A stretch of 44,873 nt of DNA from Comamonadaceae bacterium CD01 (lineage in GTDB: Bacteria > Pseudomonadota > Gammaproteobacteria > Burkholderiales > Burkholderiaceae_C). Positions 31,786 through 39,463 of the stretch are shown here, piece after piece; the stretch's first letter is position 1, and each line of letters begins with the position of its first letter. A program made the translations under genes and the position numbers. The notes beneath the pieces were generated by a model, which searched no databases, had not been told where the DNA came from, and saw only the letters and a list, made by a program, of their open reading frames with translations. The stretch is from the NCBI GenBank assembly GCA_002894305.1, contig PGEI01000014.1, positions 1 to 44,873 of the forward strand. Reading direction: 5' to 3'.

Positions 31786-32763
31786 TCAATCGAGCCGCAC
31801 GCCGGCCTGCTGCACCACCTTGGCCCATTTGTCGACCTCGGTGCGAATGAATTGGCCCAGATAGGCGGGCGTGTGGTCGGGCGATGCCTCCAGCCCCTGC
31901 TTGGCAAAGCTGCTGCGCACCCTGTCCGAGTCGAGCGCGCGGGCAAACGCCTGGTTGAGCACCTGGATGCGATCGGCCGGCGTGCCCTTGGGCGCCACGA
32001 CGCCAAAGAAGACGCTGACGTCATAGCCCTTGACGCCCTGCTCCGCAATCGTCGGAATATCGGGCAGCGCGCTGGAGCGCTTGGCCGTGGCCACGCCCAG
32101 CGGCTTGACCTTGCCGCCCTCGATGTAGGGCATGGCAGTGAGGATGTCGGTGAACGTCATGTCCACCTGTCCGCCCAGCAAGTCGTTGAGCGCCGGCCCC
32201 GTGCCCTTGTAGGGCACGTGCAGCAGCTGCGTTCCGGTCATCTCGTTGAACAGCACGCCCGCCAGGTGCGACGACGCACCGTTGCCCGACGAGGCGTAGC
32301 TGAGCGTGCCGGGCTTGGCCTTCTCCTTGGCGATCAGCTCCTGCACGCTGCTCACTCCCAGGCCGGGGCGCACCACCAGGATGTTGGGCAGGTAGCCGAC
32401 GTAGATGACGGGCTCGAAGCTGGTGCGTGCATCGTATTTCTGCCCCTTGTACAGGCTCTGGTTGATGGCCAGCGGCCCCGAGGTGCCGAACATGATGGTG
32501 TAGCCGTCGGGCGTGGCGCGCGCCACGGCGTCGGCGCCGATGTTGCCGCCAGCGCCCGCCTTGTTGTCGACGATGACGCTCTGGCCCAGCTCCTTGGTCA
32601 GCTCGGTCGCCAGGATGCGCGCCATGGCGTCCGTAGGCCCGCCCGGCGGGAAGGGCACGACGAAGGTGAGCGGCTTGTCAGGGAAAGTGGCTTGCGCCTG
32701 AACCGGCAGCGCCGCCAAAAGGGCGGCGCCAGCGGCCAGGGCGAGAAGGCTGCGTTTGAGCAT
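31786..32763 (-). CDS. Bug/TctC-family binding protein
   Basis: Periplasmic Bug (TctC) receptor, 325 aa, ATG 32763 after AGGAG. The signal is a plain Sec type (MLKRSLLALAAGAALLAALP, cleavage near VQA-Q). Motifs: FPDKPLTFVVPFPPGGPTD, VIVDNKAGAGGNIGADAVA, SYASSGNGASSHLAGVLF and LLHVPYKGTGPALNDLLGG. It is the second gene of the AidB-like dehydrogenase operon, 271 bases downstream of it across repeat copy 8, and is closely followed by the CoA-transferase. No TctAB. Confidence 0.93.
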   Translation of the reverse strand: MLKRSLLALAAGAALLAALPVQAQATFPDKPLTFVVPFPPGGPTDAMARILATELTKELGQSVIVDNKAGAGGNIGADAVARATPDGYTIMFGTSGPLAINQSLYKGQKYDARTSFEPVIYVGYLPNILVVRPGLGVSSVQELIAKEKAKPGTLSYASSGNGASSHLAGVLFNEMTGTQLLHVPYKGTGPALNDLLGGQVDMTFTDILTAMPYIEGGKVKPLGVATAKRSSALPDIPTIAEQGVKGYDVSVFFGVVAPKGTPADRIQVLNQAFARALDSDRVRSSFAKQGLEASPDHTPAYLGQFIRTEVDKWAKVVQQAGVRLD

Positions 32764-32835
32764 GGTGTGTCTCCTGTTATTGATTGGATGGCTGGTGGCG
32801 CTTTATGCATGGGCGCCGTAACGTGTATTTGCAAA

Positions 32836-32940
32836 CTCCTTCCCCCTTTGGAGGAAGGTAGGGATGGGGGCTTCGGCTGGCTTGCCAGCGGCGCGCAAGG
32901 TCTAACCCCCACCCCTGCCCTCCCCCAGAGGGGGAGGGAG
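32836..32940 (+). repeat. Nested-palindrome repeat, copy 8
   Basis: Short form with some decay: CTCCTTCCCCCTTTGGAGG, GGTAGGGATGGGGGC, a variable middle, CCCCCACCCCTGCCC and the hairpin CTCCCCCAGAGGGGGAG. It lies in the 271-base gap between the acyl-CoA dehydrogenase and Bug genes; the remaining bases of the gap show nothing. Confidence 0.82.
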
Positions 32941-33034
32941 AAGCAGCCTCAAACCCTGCCCATGCGGCGTAACCCACTCTCATCACAAAGACGTGGATAT
33001 GGGTAACCAAGGGGGCGAGGGGGTTATCGAGCGC

Positions 33035-34741
33035 TTACTGCACCCACTCGGCCGGCACGCCGCCTTCGCTCAAGGGGTTGCGCGGCAGCACGCGGTGGGC
33101 GATGACCAGCTGCGACAGGCGCAGGCGTTCGGTCGATCCGGTCTTGCCCGCCTCCCAGGCCATGGCAATCGCCGTGGTGCAGTTGTACAGGGCGGTGGCG
33201 GCCTGGCGCACCAGGTACTCGCCGTCGTCCTGCACGGCACGCTCGGCCAGCTTGGCGGCCCCGGCCAGCGCATCGGTGAGCGCCTGGCGGTAGGCGGGGG
33301 TGATGCCCTGGGTATCCGCCAGCAGCCCCAGCAGGTGCTCTTGCAGCACCGGCAGCGAGCCCTCCCTCTTGATGGCGCGCTTGACGTCCAGCGCGACGAT
33401 GTTGCTCGTGCCCTCCCAGATCGAGCCCAGGTGGGCGTCGCGCACCAGGCGCGGGTCGGCCCATTCCTCAATGTAGCCGCAGCCGCCGCGCACTTCCATC
33501 GCATCGGCCGTCACCTTGCGCGCATCGCGGCAGGCGCGGAACTTGATCATCGGCGTGAGGATGCGCAGCAGCGCGTAGGCCGTCTTGTCGCCGGCGTCCG
33601 AGCGGGCCAGCGTGGCCGCGGTCTGGAACACCATGGTGCGGGCCTGCTCGGCCGGCACCCGCATCTTGTCGAGCTGCACCTTCATGAGCGGCAGATCCTG
33701 CAGCTGCTTGCCGAAGGCCCAGCGCTCGCGGGCGATGTATTCGGCCTCGGCCACGGCGCGGCGCATCATGCCGGCCGAGCGCATGCCGTTGGACAGGCGC
33801 GAGTTGTTCACCATGTCGGCGATCTGCACAAAGCCCCGGCCCTGCTCGCCCACCAGATAGGCCACGGCGCCTTCCATGCGGATCTCGCCGCTGGCCATGG
33901 AGCGCGTGCCCATCTTGTCCTTCAGGCGCACGATGTGGTACTGGTTGGTGCTGCCATCGTCCAGGTAGCGCGGCAGCAGGAAGAGCGAGATGCCCTTCAT
34001 GCCGGCGGGGCCGCCGTCGACGCGCGCCAGGACCATGCCAAAGCCCGCGTCGGGGTTGGAGCAGAACCACTTCTCGCCATACAGACGCCAGCTGCCGTCC
34101 TCCTGCGGGTAGGCCATCGTCAGCGTGTTGGCAATGTCCGAGCCCGCGGCCTGCTCGGTCATGAACATCGAACCCTGCACGCTGTGGTCGAAGTCCATCG
34201 CCAGCAGCTTGGGCAGGTATTTGTCGACCAGTTTCTGCTCGCCGTATTTCTTCAGCGTGCGCGTGAGCGAGTCGGTCATCGACAGCGGGCAGCACAGGCC
34301 GAACTCCGACTGCACGAACAGATAGGTCAGCGCGTACTTGACGATGGGCGGCATCTTGCCCTTCCAGCCCAGCATGTCCTCGCGGTGCGAGATGGCGGCC
34401 AGGCCGAACTGCTGGTAGGCCACCTTCTCCATCTCGACATAGGCCGGGTGCTTGACGATGCGCTGCACTTCCTTGCCACTGCGGCTGCGCATCTCCAGCG
34501 TCGGCGGGTTGCGGTCGGCCTCCAGCGCCCAGTCATCGACGGCGCCGCCTGCCAGTTCGCCCATGCGCTCGAAGTAGGGCTGCAGGTGGGCATACAGGTC
34601 GGCCGGCAGGTACAGCGCCAGCAGCTGCTGCAGCTCCTTGTCCTCGGCGTAGTTGTTGACGTGGCCGCGGTCGGGCACCGGATGGGCTGCTGCGCTGGCC
34701 TTGGCCAAGGCGGTGATTTGCTGGGCGTCGTTGGCGGACAT
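33035..34741 (-). CDS. Acyl-CoA dehydrogenase, AidB-like/large ACAD subfamily
   Basis: FAD-dependent acyl-CoA dehydrogenase-like protein, 568 aa, well above the 380-390 aa of ordinary members and close to the AidB group. Visible parts: an N-terminal helical region (about 1-185), MFMTEQAAGSDIANT in the beta domain (192-206), RLYGEKWFCSNPDAGFGMV, the C-terminal RGGCGYIEEWADPRLVRD and IWEGTSNIVALD with the catalytic Glu443, then an extra C-terminal helical tail of about 120 residues. AidB itself is linked to DNA alkylation stress, but the operon here (Bug, CoA-transferase, thioesterase) favours acyl-CoA oxidation. ATG 34741 is preceded by AAGGAGAAA. Divergent from a LysR gene that probably controls it. 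Confidence 0.9.
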   Translation of the reverse strand: MSANDAQQITALAKASAAAHPVPDRGHVNNYAEDKELQQLLALYLPADLYAHLQPYFERMGELAGGAVDDWALEADRNPPTLEMRSRSGKEVQRIVKHPAYVEMEKVAYQQFGLAAISHREDMLGWKGKMPPIVKYALTYLFVQSEFGLCCPLSMTDSLTRTLKKYGEQKLVDKYLPKLLAMDFDHSVQGSMFMTEQAAGSDIANTLTMAYPQEDGSWRLYGEKWFCSNPDAGFGMVLARVDGGPAGMKGISLFLLPRYLDDGSTNQYHIVRLKDKMGTRSMASGEIRMEGAVAYLVGEQGRGFVQIADMVNNSRLSNGMRSAGMMRRAVAEAEYIARERWAFGKQLQDLPLMKVQLDKMRVPAEQARTMVFQTAATLARSDAGDKTAYALLRILTPMIKFRACRDARKVTADAMEVRGGCGYIEEWADPRLVRDAHLGSIWEGTSNIVALDVKRAIKREGSLPVLQEHLLGLLADTQGITPAYRQALTDALAGAAKLAERAVQDDGEYLVRQAATALYNCTTAIAMAWEAGKTGSTERLRLSQLVIAHRVLPRNPLSEGGVPAEWVQ

Positions 34742-34810
34742 GGCTTTCTCCTTCAGTCGATCGTGTCTCTAGGTACCGATTGAAACCCACGGGACGATAC
34801 AAGTCCAATA

Positions 34811-34825
34811 TCATTAAACTTATGA
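34811..34825. promoter_or_regulatory. Inverted repeat TCAT-N7-ATGA, possible LysR operator
   Basis: TCAT (34811-34814) and ATGA (34822-34825) flank TAAACTT in the AT-rich 111-base gap between the AidB-like gene and the divergent lysR gene. The position suits a shared operator; the match to the T-N11-A form is not exact. Confidence 0.3.
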
Positions 34826-34852
34826 ACAATACACATCACCAATGGACACGTC

Positions 34853-35767
34853 ATGGAACTGCGTCTGCTGCACTACTTCGTCACGCTGGCCGAGGAGCTT
34901 CACTTCGGCCGCGCCGCCCAGCGGCTGCACATCTCGCAGCCACCGCTGTCGGTGGCCATCCGCCAGCTGGAGGACGAGCTGCAGGCCCAGCTGTTCGAGC
35001 GCAACAGCCGCGGCGTGCGCCTGACGGCCGCGGGCGAGCACCTGCTCGCGCGCGCCCGCCAGCTGCTGGACCTGAGCCGCCAGGCGGCGCAGGAAACGCG
35101 CGACGTCGCCCAGGGCAGCACCGGCCACCTGCGCCTGGGCTTCGTCGGCTCCAGCCTGTACCGCGGGCTGCCGCAGGCGCTGGCCCAGTTACAGCGCAGC
35201 CACCCCGGCGTGCGCGTGGACATGCTCGAAGCCAACAGCGCCGAGCAACTACAAGGCCTGCTGCAACTGCGCCTGGACATGGCGCTGGTGCATTCCATCC
35301 AGCCGCCGCAGGACATCGCCAGCGAGCTGATCGTGGCCGAGCCCTTCGTCGCCTGCCTGCCGGCAGACCACCCGTTGAGTGGGCACAGCGCCATCGATCT
35401 GGCGGCGCTCAAGAATGAACGGTTGATCCTGTTCTCCAGCCTGGTCTCGCCCACCTACCACCAGCGCATCTACGACCTGTGCCTGGCCCACGGCTTCGCC
35501 CCCGAGGTGCGCCACGAAGTGCGCCACTGGCTGTCGGTCATCGCGTTGGTATCGCTCGGCCAAGGCGTGTCGCTGGTACCCGCCGCCATGCAGCGCGCCG
35601 GCCTGCCGCGCCTGGTCTTTTGCCCGCTGCTGGGCGAGCACCCCCACTCGGAAATGCTCGCCATGTGGCGCAAGACGCCCGACAACCCGCTGGTGCAGAC
35701 GCTGCTGGCATGCCTTCACGCGGCGGCGCAATCACCCGGCGAGAGGCTTGACGCTACGCTGCGCTGA
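34853..35767 (+). CDS. LysR-family transcriptional regulator
   Basis: LysR-type regulator, 304 aa. N-terminal HTH: MELRLLHYFVTLAEELHFGR, AAQRLHISQPPLSVAIRQLE and LFERNSRGVRLTAAG (residues 1-62), then a linker helix and an effector domain from about residue 90. The HYFVTLAEELHFGRAA start is of the CatR/BenM/TfdR-like subgroup that responds to aromatic or organic acid intermediates. It is divergent from the acyl-CoA dehydrogenase, Bug, CoA-transferase, thioesterase operon, with 111 bases between, so it most likely regulates that operon with an effector from the pathway. Confidence 0.95.
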   Translation: MELRLLHYFVTLAEELHFGRAAQRLHISQPPLSVAIRQLEDELQAQLFERNSRGVRLTAAGEHLLARARQLLDLSRQAAQETRDVAQGSTGHLRLGFVGSSLYRGLPQALAQLQRSHPGVRVDMLEANSAEQLQGLLQLRLDMALVHSIQPPQDIASELIVAEPFVACLPADHPLSGHSAIDLAALKNERLILFSSLVSPTYHQRIYDLCLAHGFAPEVRHEVRHWLSVIALVSLGQGVSLVPAAMQRAGLPRLVFCPLLGEHPHSEMLAMWRKTPDNPLVQTLLACLHAAAQSPGERLDATLR

Positions 35768-35798
35768 CCCCGGCAAGGCAGCGCTGCCAGCAGGGTCA
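35765..35798. terminator. GC-rich hairpin over the lysR stop codon, possible terminator
   Basis: TGACCC (35765-35770, including the stop codon) pairs with GGGTCA (35793-35798), and inside is the palindrome GGCAGCGCTGCC (35777-35788). There is no T-tract, so it may only slow or stabilise the transcript end rather than terminate. Confidence 0.35.
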
Positions 35799-35826
35799 CA
35801 GGCCCCAGGAAACCGCCGTCGCTGCG

Positions 35827-35856
35827 TATACTGAAAATTCATTTTCAATGCATCTT
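35827..35856 (+). promoter_or_regulatory. Promoter with overlapping NsrR-like operator
   Basis: A -10-like TATACT (35827-35832) is followed at 35834-35856 by AAAATTCATTT-T-CAATGCATCTT. This agrees at 19 of 22 defined positions with the two-armed NsrR site AAGATGCATTT-N-AAATGCATCTT of proteobacteria. It lies between the -10 box and the ATG at 35865, the usual place for repression by NsrR, a nitric-oxide-sensing [Fe-S] repressor. No convincing -35 box was found. Confidence 0.6.
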
Positions 35857-35864
35857 TAAACACC

Positions 35865-36113
35865 ATGCACGACCACTCCACCCCCGAGGCGATCTACCCC
35901 TTCGACGCGCGCGGCGTTGCCCGGCGCTTTCGCCACTCGGCCATCTTCGGCGCGCTCGACGCGCTGCATCCTGGCGAGACCATGCGCTTCCTGAACGACC
36001 ACGACCCCATTCCGCTGCTCAACCAAATGGTCGAACGCTACGGCGAGGGCGTGCGCATCGAATACGTGCAGCGCGAACCGGGCGCGATCATGATCGACTT
36101 CATCCGCCAGTAA
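35865..36113 (+). CDS. DUF2249 domain protein, probably nitric-oxide responsive
   Basis: Small cytoplasmic protein, 82 aa, a single DUF2249 domain: DARGVARRFRHSAIFGALDAL (residues 14-34), LHPGETMRFLNDHDPIPLLNQM (33-54) and a C-terminal beta strand ending IMIDFIRQ. The function is unknown; DUF2249 proteins often occur with hemerythrin-like, nitrite reductase or other nitrogen-oxide genes. The NsrR-like operator immediately upstream supports a role under nitric oxide or low oxygen. The gene stands alone between two LysR genes and ends at a strong terminator. There is no Shine-Dalgarno; the leader is only about 25 bases. It is functionally separate from the CoA pathways on both sides. Confidence 0.85.
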   Translation: MHDHSTPEAIYPFDARGVARRFRHSAIFGALDALHPGETMRFLNDHDPIPLLNQMVERYGEGVRIEYVQREPGAIMIDFIRQ

Positions 36114-36120
36114 TTCCTTC

Positions 36121-36179
36121 CCCACAAAGCCGCGGCGCCAGCGTTCAACACGCCGGCGCCGCGGTATCTTTTTTGTGGG
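36121..36179 (+). terminator. Strong Rho-independent terminator, embedded in the convergent lysR gene
   Basis: CCGCGGCGCC (36130-36139) pairs perfectly with GGCGCCGCGG (36155-36164) and is followed by TATCTTTTTT. An outer pair CCCACAAA (36121-36128) with TTTTGTGGG (36171-36179) extends it. It ends the DUF2249 transcript. The right arm lies within the last codons of the convergent lysR gene (stop at 36145-36147), which read APAC. Confidence 0.85.
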
Positions 36180-37128
36180 CTTGCGCGGCGGCCAGCGTCG
36201 CGTGCGGCCAGCGCTGGCCGGTCACCTGCGCTGCGATGGTGGCAAGCAGCTGCCGATGCACCTTGGCCGCGGCCGTCGACATGGGCAAGGTCGCCGAGCG
36301 GCAGACGTAAATCGACCGCGCCATCGCCGGGCGAACCAGGGGCAGCGCCACCAACCGATGGATTGCCAGCAAGTCGCTCACCGCGGCATACGACAGAATC
36401 GTCGCGCCCATGCCGGCGGCCACCAGCGCCAGGATTTCATGGATGGTGTTGACCTCGACCGCAATGCGCGGCTCCACACCCGCCTGGACCATGTAGCCGT
36501 CGATGACTCGGCGCAGGCTTTGCGCCGTGGTGGGCAGCACCATGGCAAAGCGCGCCACGTCCTGCACTGCAATGGAGGAAGGCTGGCCGGCTGCGGTGCC
36601 TAGCTGCTGCGCCGACGTGACAAACACCAACTGCTCATCGAGCACATGCGTGAAACGCATGCGGGCATCGTTTTCCGTGCCAAAAGTCATCCCGATATCG
36701 ACCAGACCATGCAGCAACTGCTGCGGGATGTAGCCCGAGCTCAGCTCCACCATTTGCAGCGCAATCGAAGGCCACTGGCGCACCACCGCCTGCACCAGCG
36801 GCACGGTGACGAACTTGGCCACCGATTGCGGCAGCGCGACGGCCACCCGGCCGCTGGGCTGATCTGCCGCCTGGCGCACATCGTCATAGGCCACGTCGAC
36901 ACGCCGAAGAATGTCCACCGCGTGGCCCAGCAGGCGCTCGCCCATGGCCGTCAGCGCCACGCCGCGCGGGTGCCGGTCAAACAGCGCAGTGCCCAGCTGT
37001 TCCTCGAGCTGCTTGATCTGCACGCTCAAGGCCGGCTGGGCAATGTGCAGGCTTTGCGCGGCCGACGAAATCGAGCCGGCCGAGGCCACGGCGACAAAAC
37101 TGCGCAAGCTGCGAAGGTCGAGGTGCAT
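36145..37128 (-). CDS. LysR-family transcriptional regulator
   Basis: LysR-type regulator, 327 aa. HTH region: MHLDLRSLRSFVAVASAGSI, SSAAQSLHIAQPALSVQIKQ and LFDRHPRGVALTAMGE (residues 1-66), then the effector domain starting near RVAVALPQSVAKFVTVPL (about residue 94). The start is of the Nac/CynR-like subgroup. It has a longer polar C-terminal tail (TLAAAQAHKKDTAAPAC). Divergent from the Bug, CoA-transferase, crotonase operon with a 117-base gap, hence its probable target. The 3' end is shared with the DUF2249 terminator. Confidence 0.94.
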   Translation of the reverse strand: MHLDLRSLRSFVAVASAGSISSAAQSLHIAQPALSVQIKQLEEQLGTALFDRHPRGVALTAMGERLLGHAVDILRRVDVAYDDVRQAADQPSGRVAVALPQSVAKFVTVPLVQAVVRQWPSIALQMVELSSGYIPQQLLHGLVDIGMTFGTENDARMRFTHVLDEQLVFVTSAQQLGTAAGQPSSIAVQDVARFAMVLPTTAQSLRRVIDGYMVQAGVEPRIAVEVNTIHEILALVAAGMGATILSYAAVSDLLAIHRLVALPLVRPAMARSIYVCRSATLPMSTAAAKVHRQLLATIAAQVTGQRWPHATLAAAQAHKKDTAAPAC

Positions 37129-37245
37129 GGTAAGAAGTGCTCAGCTATACGTTTTTATTATGCGTGAGATACAAAACAAGTCTTTGTCAAATACCTCTGC
37201 ATCGCCCAGACTGACGCCATCGCAATGCAATACCAGGAGACAACC

Positions 37246-38220
37246 ATGCATCCGATGACACGCAGAATTTGGCTGGCCGCAGCCTTGGCCGCCATCCCAC
37301 CCATGCAAGCCATGGCGCAGCCGGGCGGCGGCAAGACCACCACGCTGGTCGTGCCCTTTGCCGCTGCCGGCCCGACCGATTTCATGGCGCGGCTGCTGGC
37401 CCAGCCGCTGGGGCGTGAATTGGGTACGCAAGTCATCATCGACAACCGCCCGGGCGCCAGCGGCAACATCGGCACCAAGCAAGTCATGGCCGCCAGGCCC
37501 GACGGACTGACCCTGGTGCACACCACGGTTGCCATGCAGGCGATCAACCCGCTGATGTACCCGGATCAAAACTTCCACCCCGAGCGCGACCTGGTGCCGG
37601 TGGGCATTACCGGCGCGCTGCCCAACGTGCTGGTCGTTCACCCGTCGGCGGGCATCAAGACGCTTGCCGAGCTGGTCGCCAAGGGCCAACAAAAAAATGC
37701 ACGGCTCAATTTCGCCACCTTCGGCCCCGGGAGCTCGCCGCACTTCTACGGCACGCTGTTCCAGAAACTCACCCAGGTCGTTGCCGAACCCATCGCCTAC
37801 AAGGGCAGCGGCGACGCGGCCAAGGACATGCTGGCCGGGCGCATCGACTACATGTTCGACAGCATGACGACGGCGCTGCCCAACGCGAAGGCCGACAAAC
37901 TGGTCGCGCTGGCGATCACCTCACCCGAACGCTCGGCACTGCTGCCGGACGTCCCCACACTCAAGGAACTGGGCTATGGCGCAGCCAACCTGGACTTCTG
38001 GCTGACGCTGCAAGTGCCCGCCAAGACCCCGCCCGAGATCGTGCAAGCCCTGCGCCAGGCGGTGTCCAAGGCGGTGCAAGATCCTCAATACCAGAAGAAC
38101 GTCGCCGCCCGTGGCGTCGTGAACCTGTACGTCGCTCCCGACCAGCTGGACGCCTTCTTCACCAGCGAAACCGCCAAGTGGCGCGACACCGCGCTGTCCA
38201 TCGGCATCAAAGCCGAGTGA
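37246..38220 (+). CDS. Bug/TctC-family binding protein
   Basis: Periplasmic Bug (TctC) receptor, 324 aa from ATG 37246, which follows AGGAG at six bases; an in-frame ATG at 37225 is unlikely as it precedes this site. Signal: MHPMTRRIWLAAALAAIPPM with twin arginines, cleavage near AMA-Q. Motifs: TTTLVVPFAAAGPTDFMARL, VIIDNRPGASGNIGTKQVM, NFATFGPGSSPHFYGTLF and VAEPIAYKGSGDAAKDMLAG. This sequence is more divergent in the ligand loops than the other copies (FGPGSSPHFYG). First gene of a three-gene operon with CoA-transferase and crotonase. Confidence 0.92.
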   Translation: MHPMTRRIWLAAALAAIPPMQAMAQPGGGKTTTLVVPFAAAGPTDFMARLLAQPLGRELGTQVIIDNRPGASGNIGTKQVMAARPDGLTLVHTTVAMQAINPLMYPDQNFHPERDLVPVGITGALPNVLVVHPSAGIKTLAELVAKGQQKNARLNFATFGPGSSPHFYGTLFQKLTQVVAEPIAYKGSGDAAKDMLAGRIDYMFDSMTTALPNAKADKLVALAITSPERSALLPDVPTLKELGYGAANLDFWLTLQVPAKTPPEIVQALRQAVSKAVQDPQYQKNVAARGVVNLYVAPDQLDAFFTSETAKWRDTALSIGIKAE

Positions 38221-38247
38221 ACGGCGCGCACCGCACAGGAGAAACAC

Positions 38248-39441
38248 ATGCAGCCGCTGCAGGGGATGAAGGTGGTCGATCTGACCAAGGTGCTGGCCGG
38301 CCCGCTGTGCGGCCAATACCTGGGCGAATACGGCGCCGACGTGATCAAGGTGGAGACCGTGGGCGGCGACGACACCCGCCGCTGGCTGCCCCAGTCACAG
38401 GGGCAATCGGCGGTTTTCGTCGCCGTCAACCACAACAAGCGCAGCCTTGCGGTCGACCTGAAGACACTCGAAGGCAGGGACATCGTCCACCGTCTGGTGC
38501 GTGACGCCGACATCGTGCTGCAAGGCTTTGCCGGCGGTACGGCAAAAAAGCTGGCGGTGGACCATGAGACCCTGTCTGCGCTCAACGAGCGGCTGATCTA
38601 CTGCGAAATCTCGGGCTACGGGCGCAACGGCCCGCTGGGCAACGCGCCCGGCTATGACGTCATGCTGCAGGCCTTCAGCGGCATGCTCAGCACCATGGGC
38701 CAGCCCGGCGGAGCGCTTGCCCGCGCCAGTTTTTCGCCGGTGGACATCGGAACGGCAATGAACGCTCTGAGCGGCGTGCTGGCGGCCGTGATCGAGCGCG
38801 CTCGCACCGGCGAGGGCGTTTACCTGGAAGTGTCGCTGCTCGATACCGCCCTGGGCTTCATGACCTATATGGCGCAAAGCCATTGGCAAAGCGGCGTCGA
38901 GCCCCAGCCCATGGGCACGGCCCACCCGTCGATGGTGCCCTACCAGGCCTTCGACGTGCAGGACGGCGCCATCATGCTGGGGGCGGGCAATGATGCGCAG
39001 TGGCAGCGCTTTTGCGCCGTGGCGGAGCTGCAGGACTGGGTAGATCACCCGGAGTTCGCGACCAACGCCCTGCGCGTGGCCAACCACGCGCAGGTGGTGG
39101 CGCTGCTTGCGCCCGTGATGAAGCGCAAAACGGCGGCGCAGTGGCTGGCTGCGCTGGAACAGGCGGGCGTTCCCTGCGCGCCCATCCACACCTTGGGCCA
39201 GGCACTGGCCCACCCCCAGGTACAGGCGCGCGCCATCCTGACCGAGACGGCGCACCCGGTGCTCGGGCGGGTACACAACATCGGCCATCCGGTGCAGTTC
39301 GCGCACCAGCCGCGCGCGGCTTCGCGCCCGGCGCCCCTGCTGGGCGAGCACACACGCGACATCCTGCGCCAGCTCGGCTACGACACGCAGGACATCGCGC
39401 GGCTGCAACAGCAAGGCACGGTCGCGGCAGTGCCTCTTTAA
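38248..39441 (+). CDS. Type III (CaiB/BaiF) CoA-transferase
   Basis: Family III CoA-transferase, 397 aa, ATG 38248 after AGGAG. Catalytic Asp137 in APGYDVMLQAF. Other segments: VVDLTKVLAGPLCGQYLGE (9-27), DVIKVETVGGDDTRRW (31-46) and VYLEVSLLDTALGFM. It lies 27 bases after the Bug gene and 22 bases before the crotonase. The reaction is CoA transfer to an unidentified acid, probably the Bug ligand, with the crotonase acting on the product. Confidence 0.94.
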   Translation: MQPLQGMKVVDLTKVLAGPLCGQYLGEYGADVIKVETVGGDDTRRWLPQSQGQSAVFVAVNHNKRSLAVDLKTLEGRDIVHRLVRDADIVLQGFAGGTAKKLAVDHETLSALNERLIYCEISGYGRNGPLGNAPGYDVMLQAFSGMLSTMGQPGGALARASFSPVDIGTAMNALSGVLAAVIERARTGEGVYLEVSLLDTALGFMTYMAQSHWQSGVEPQPMGTAHPSMVPYQAFDVQDGAIMLGAGNDAQWQRFCAVAELQDWVDHPEFATNALRVANHAQVVALLAPVMKRKTAAQWLAALEQAGVPCAPIHTLGQALAHPQVQARAILTETAHPVLGRVHNIGHPVQFAHQPRAASRPAPLLGEHTRDILRQLGYDTQDIARLQQQGTVAAVPL

Positions 39442-39463
39442 CGTGAAAAGCAAAGGGAACGAA

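Noticed and set aside
9304-32940. The nested-palindrome repeats as Rho-independent terminators
   Set aside because: Strong hairpins, but no T-tract follows, and they lie inside apparent operons.
37129-37245. LysR operator between lysR (36145-37128) and the Bug gene
   Set aside because: Short dyads such as ACAA-GTCT-TTGT are present, but no convincing T-N11-A site; an operator is likely there but could not be placed.
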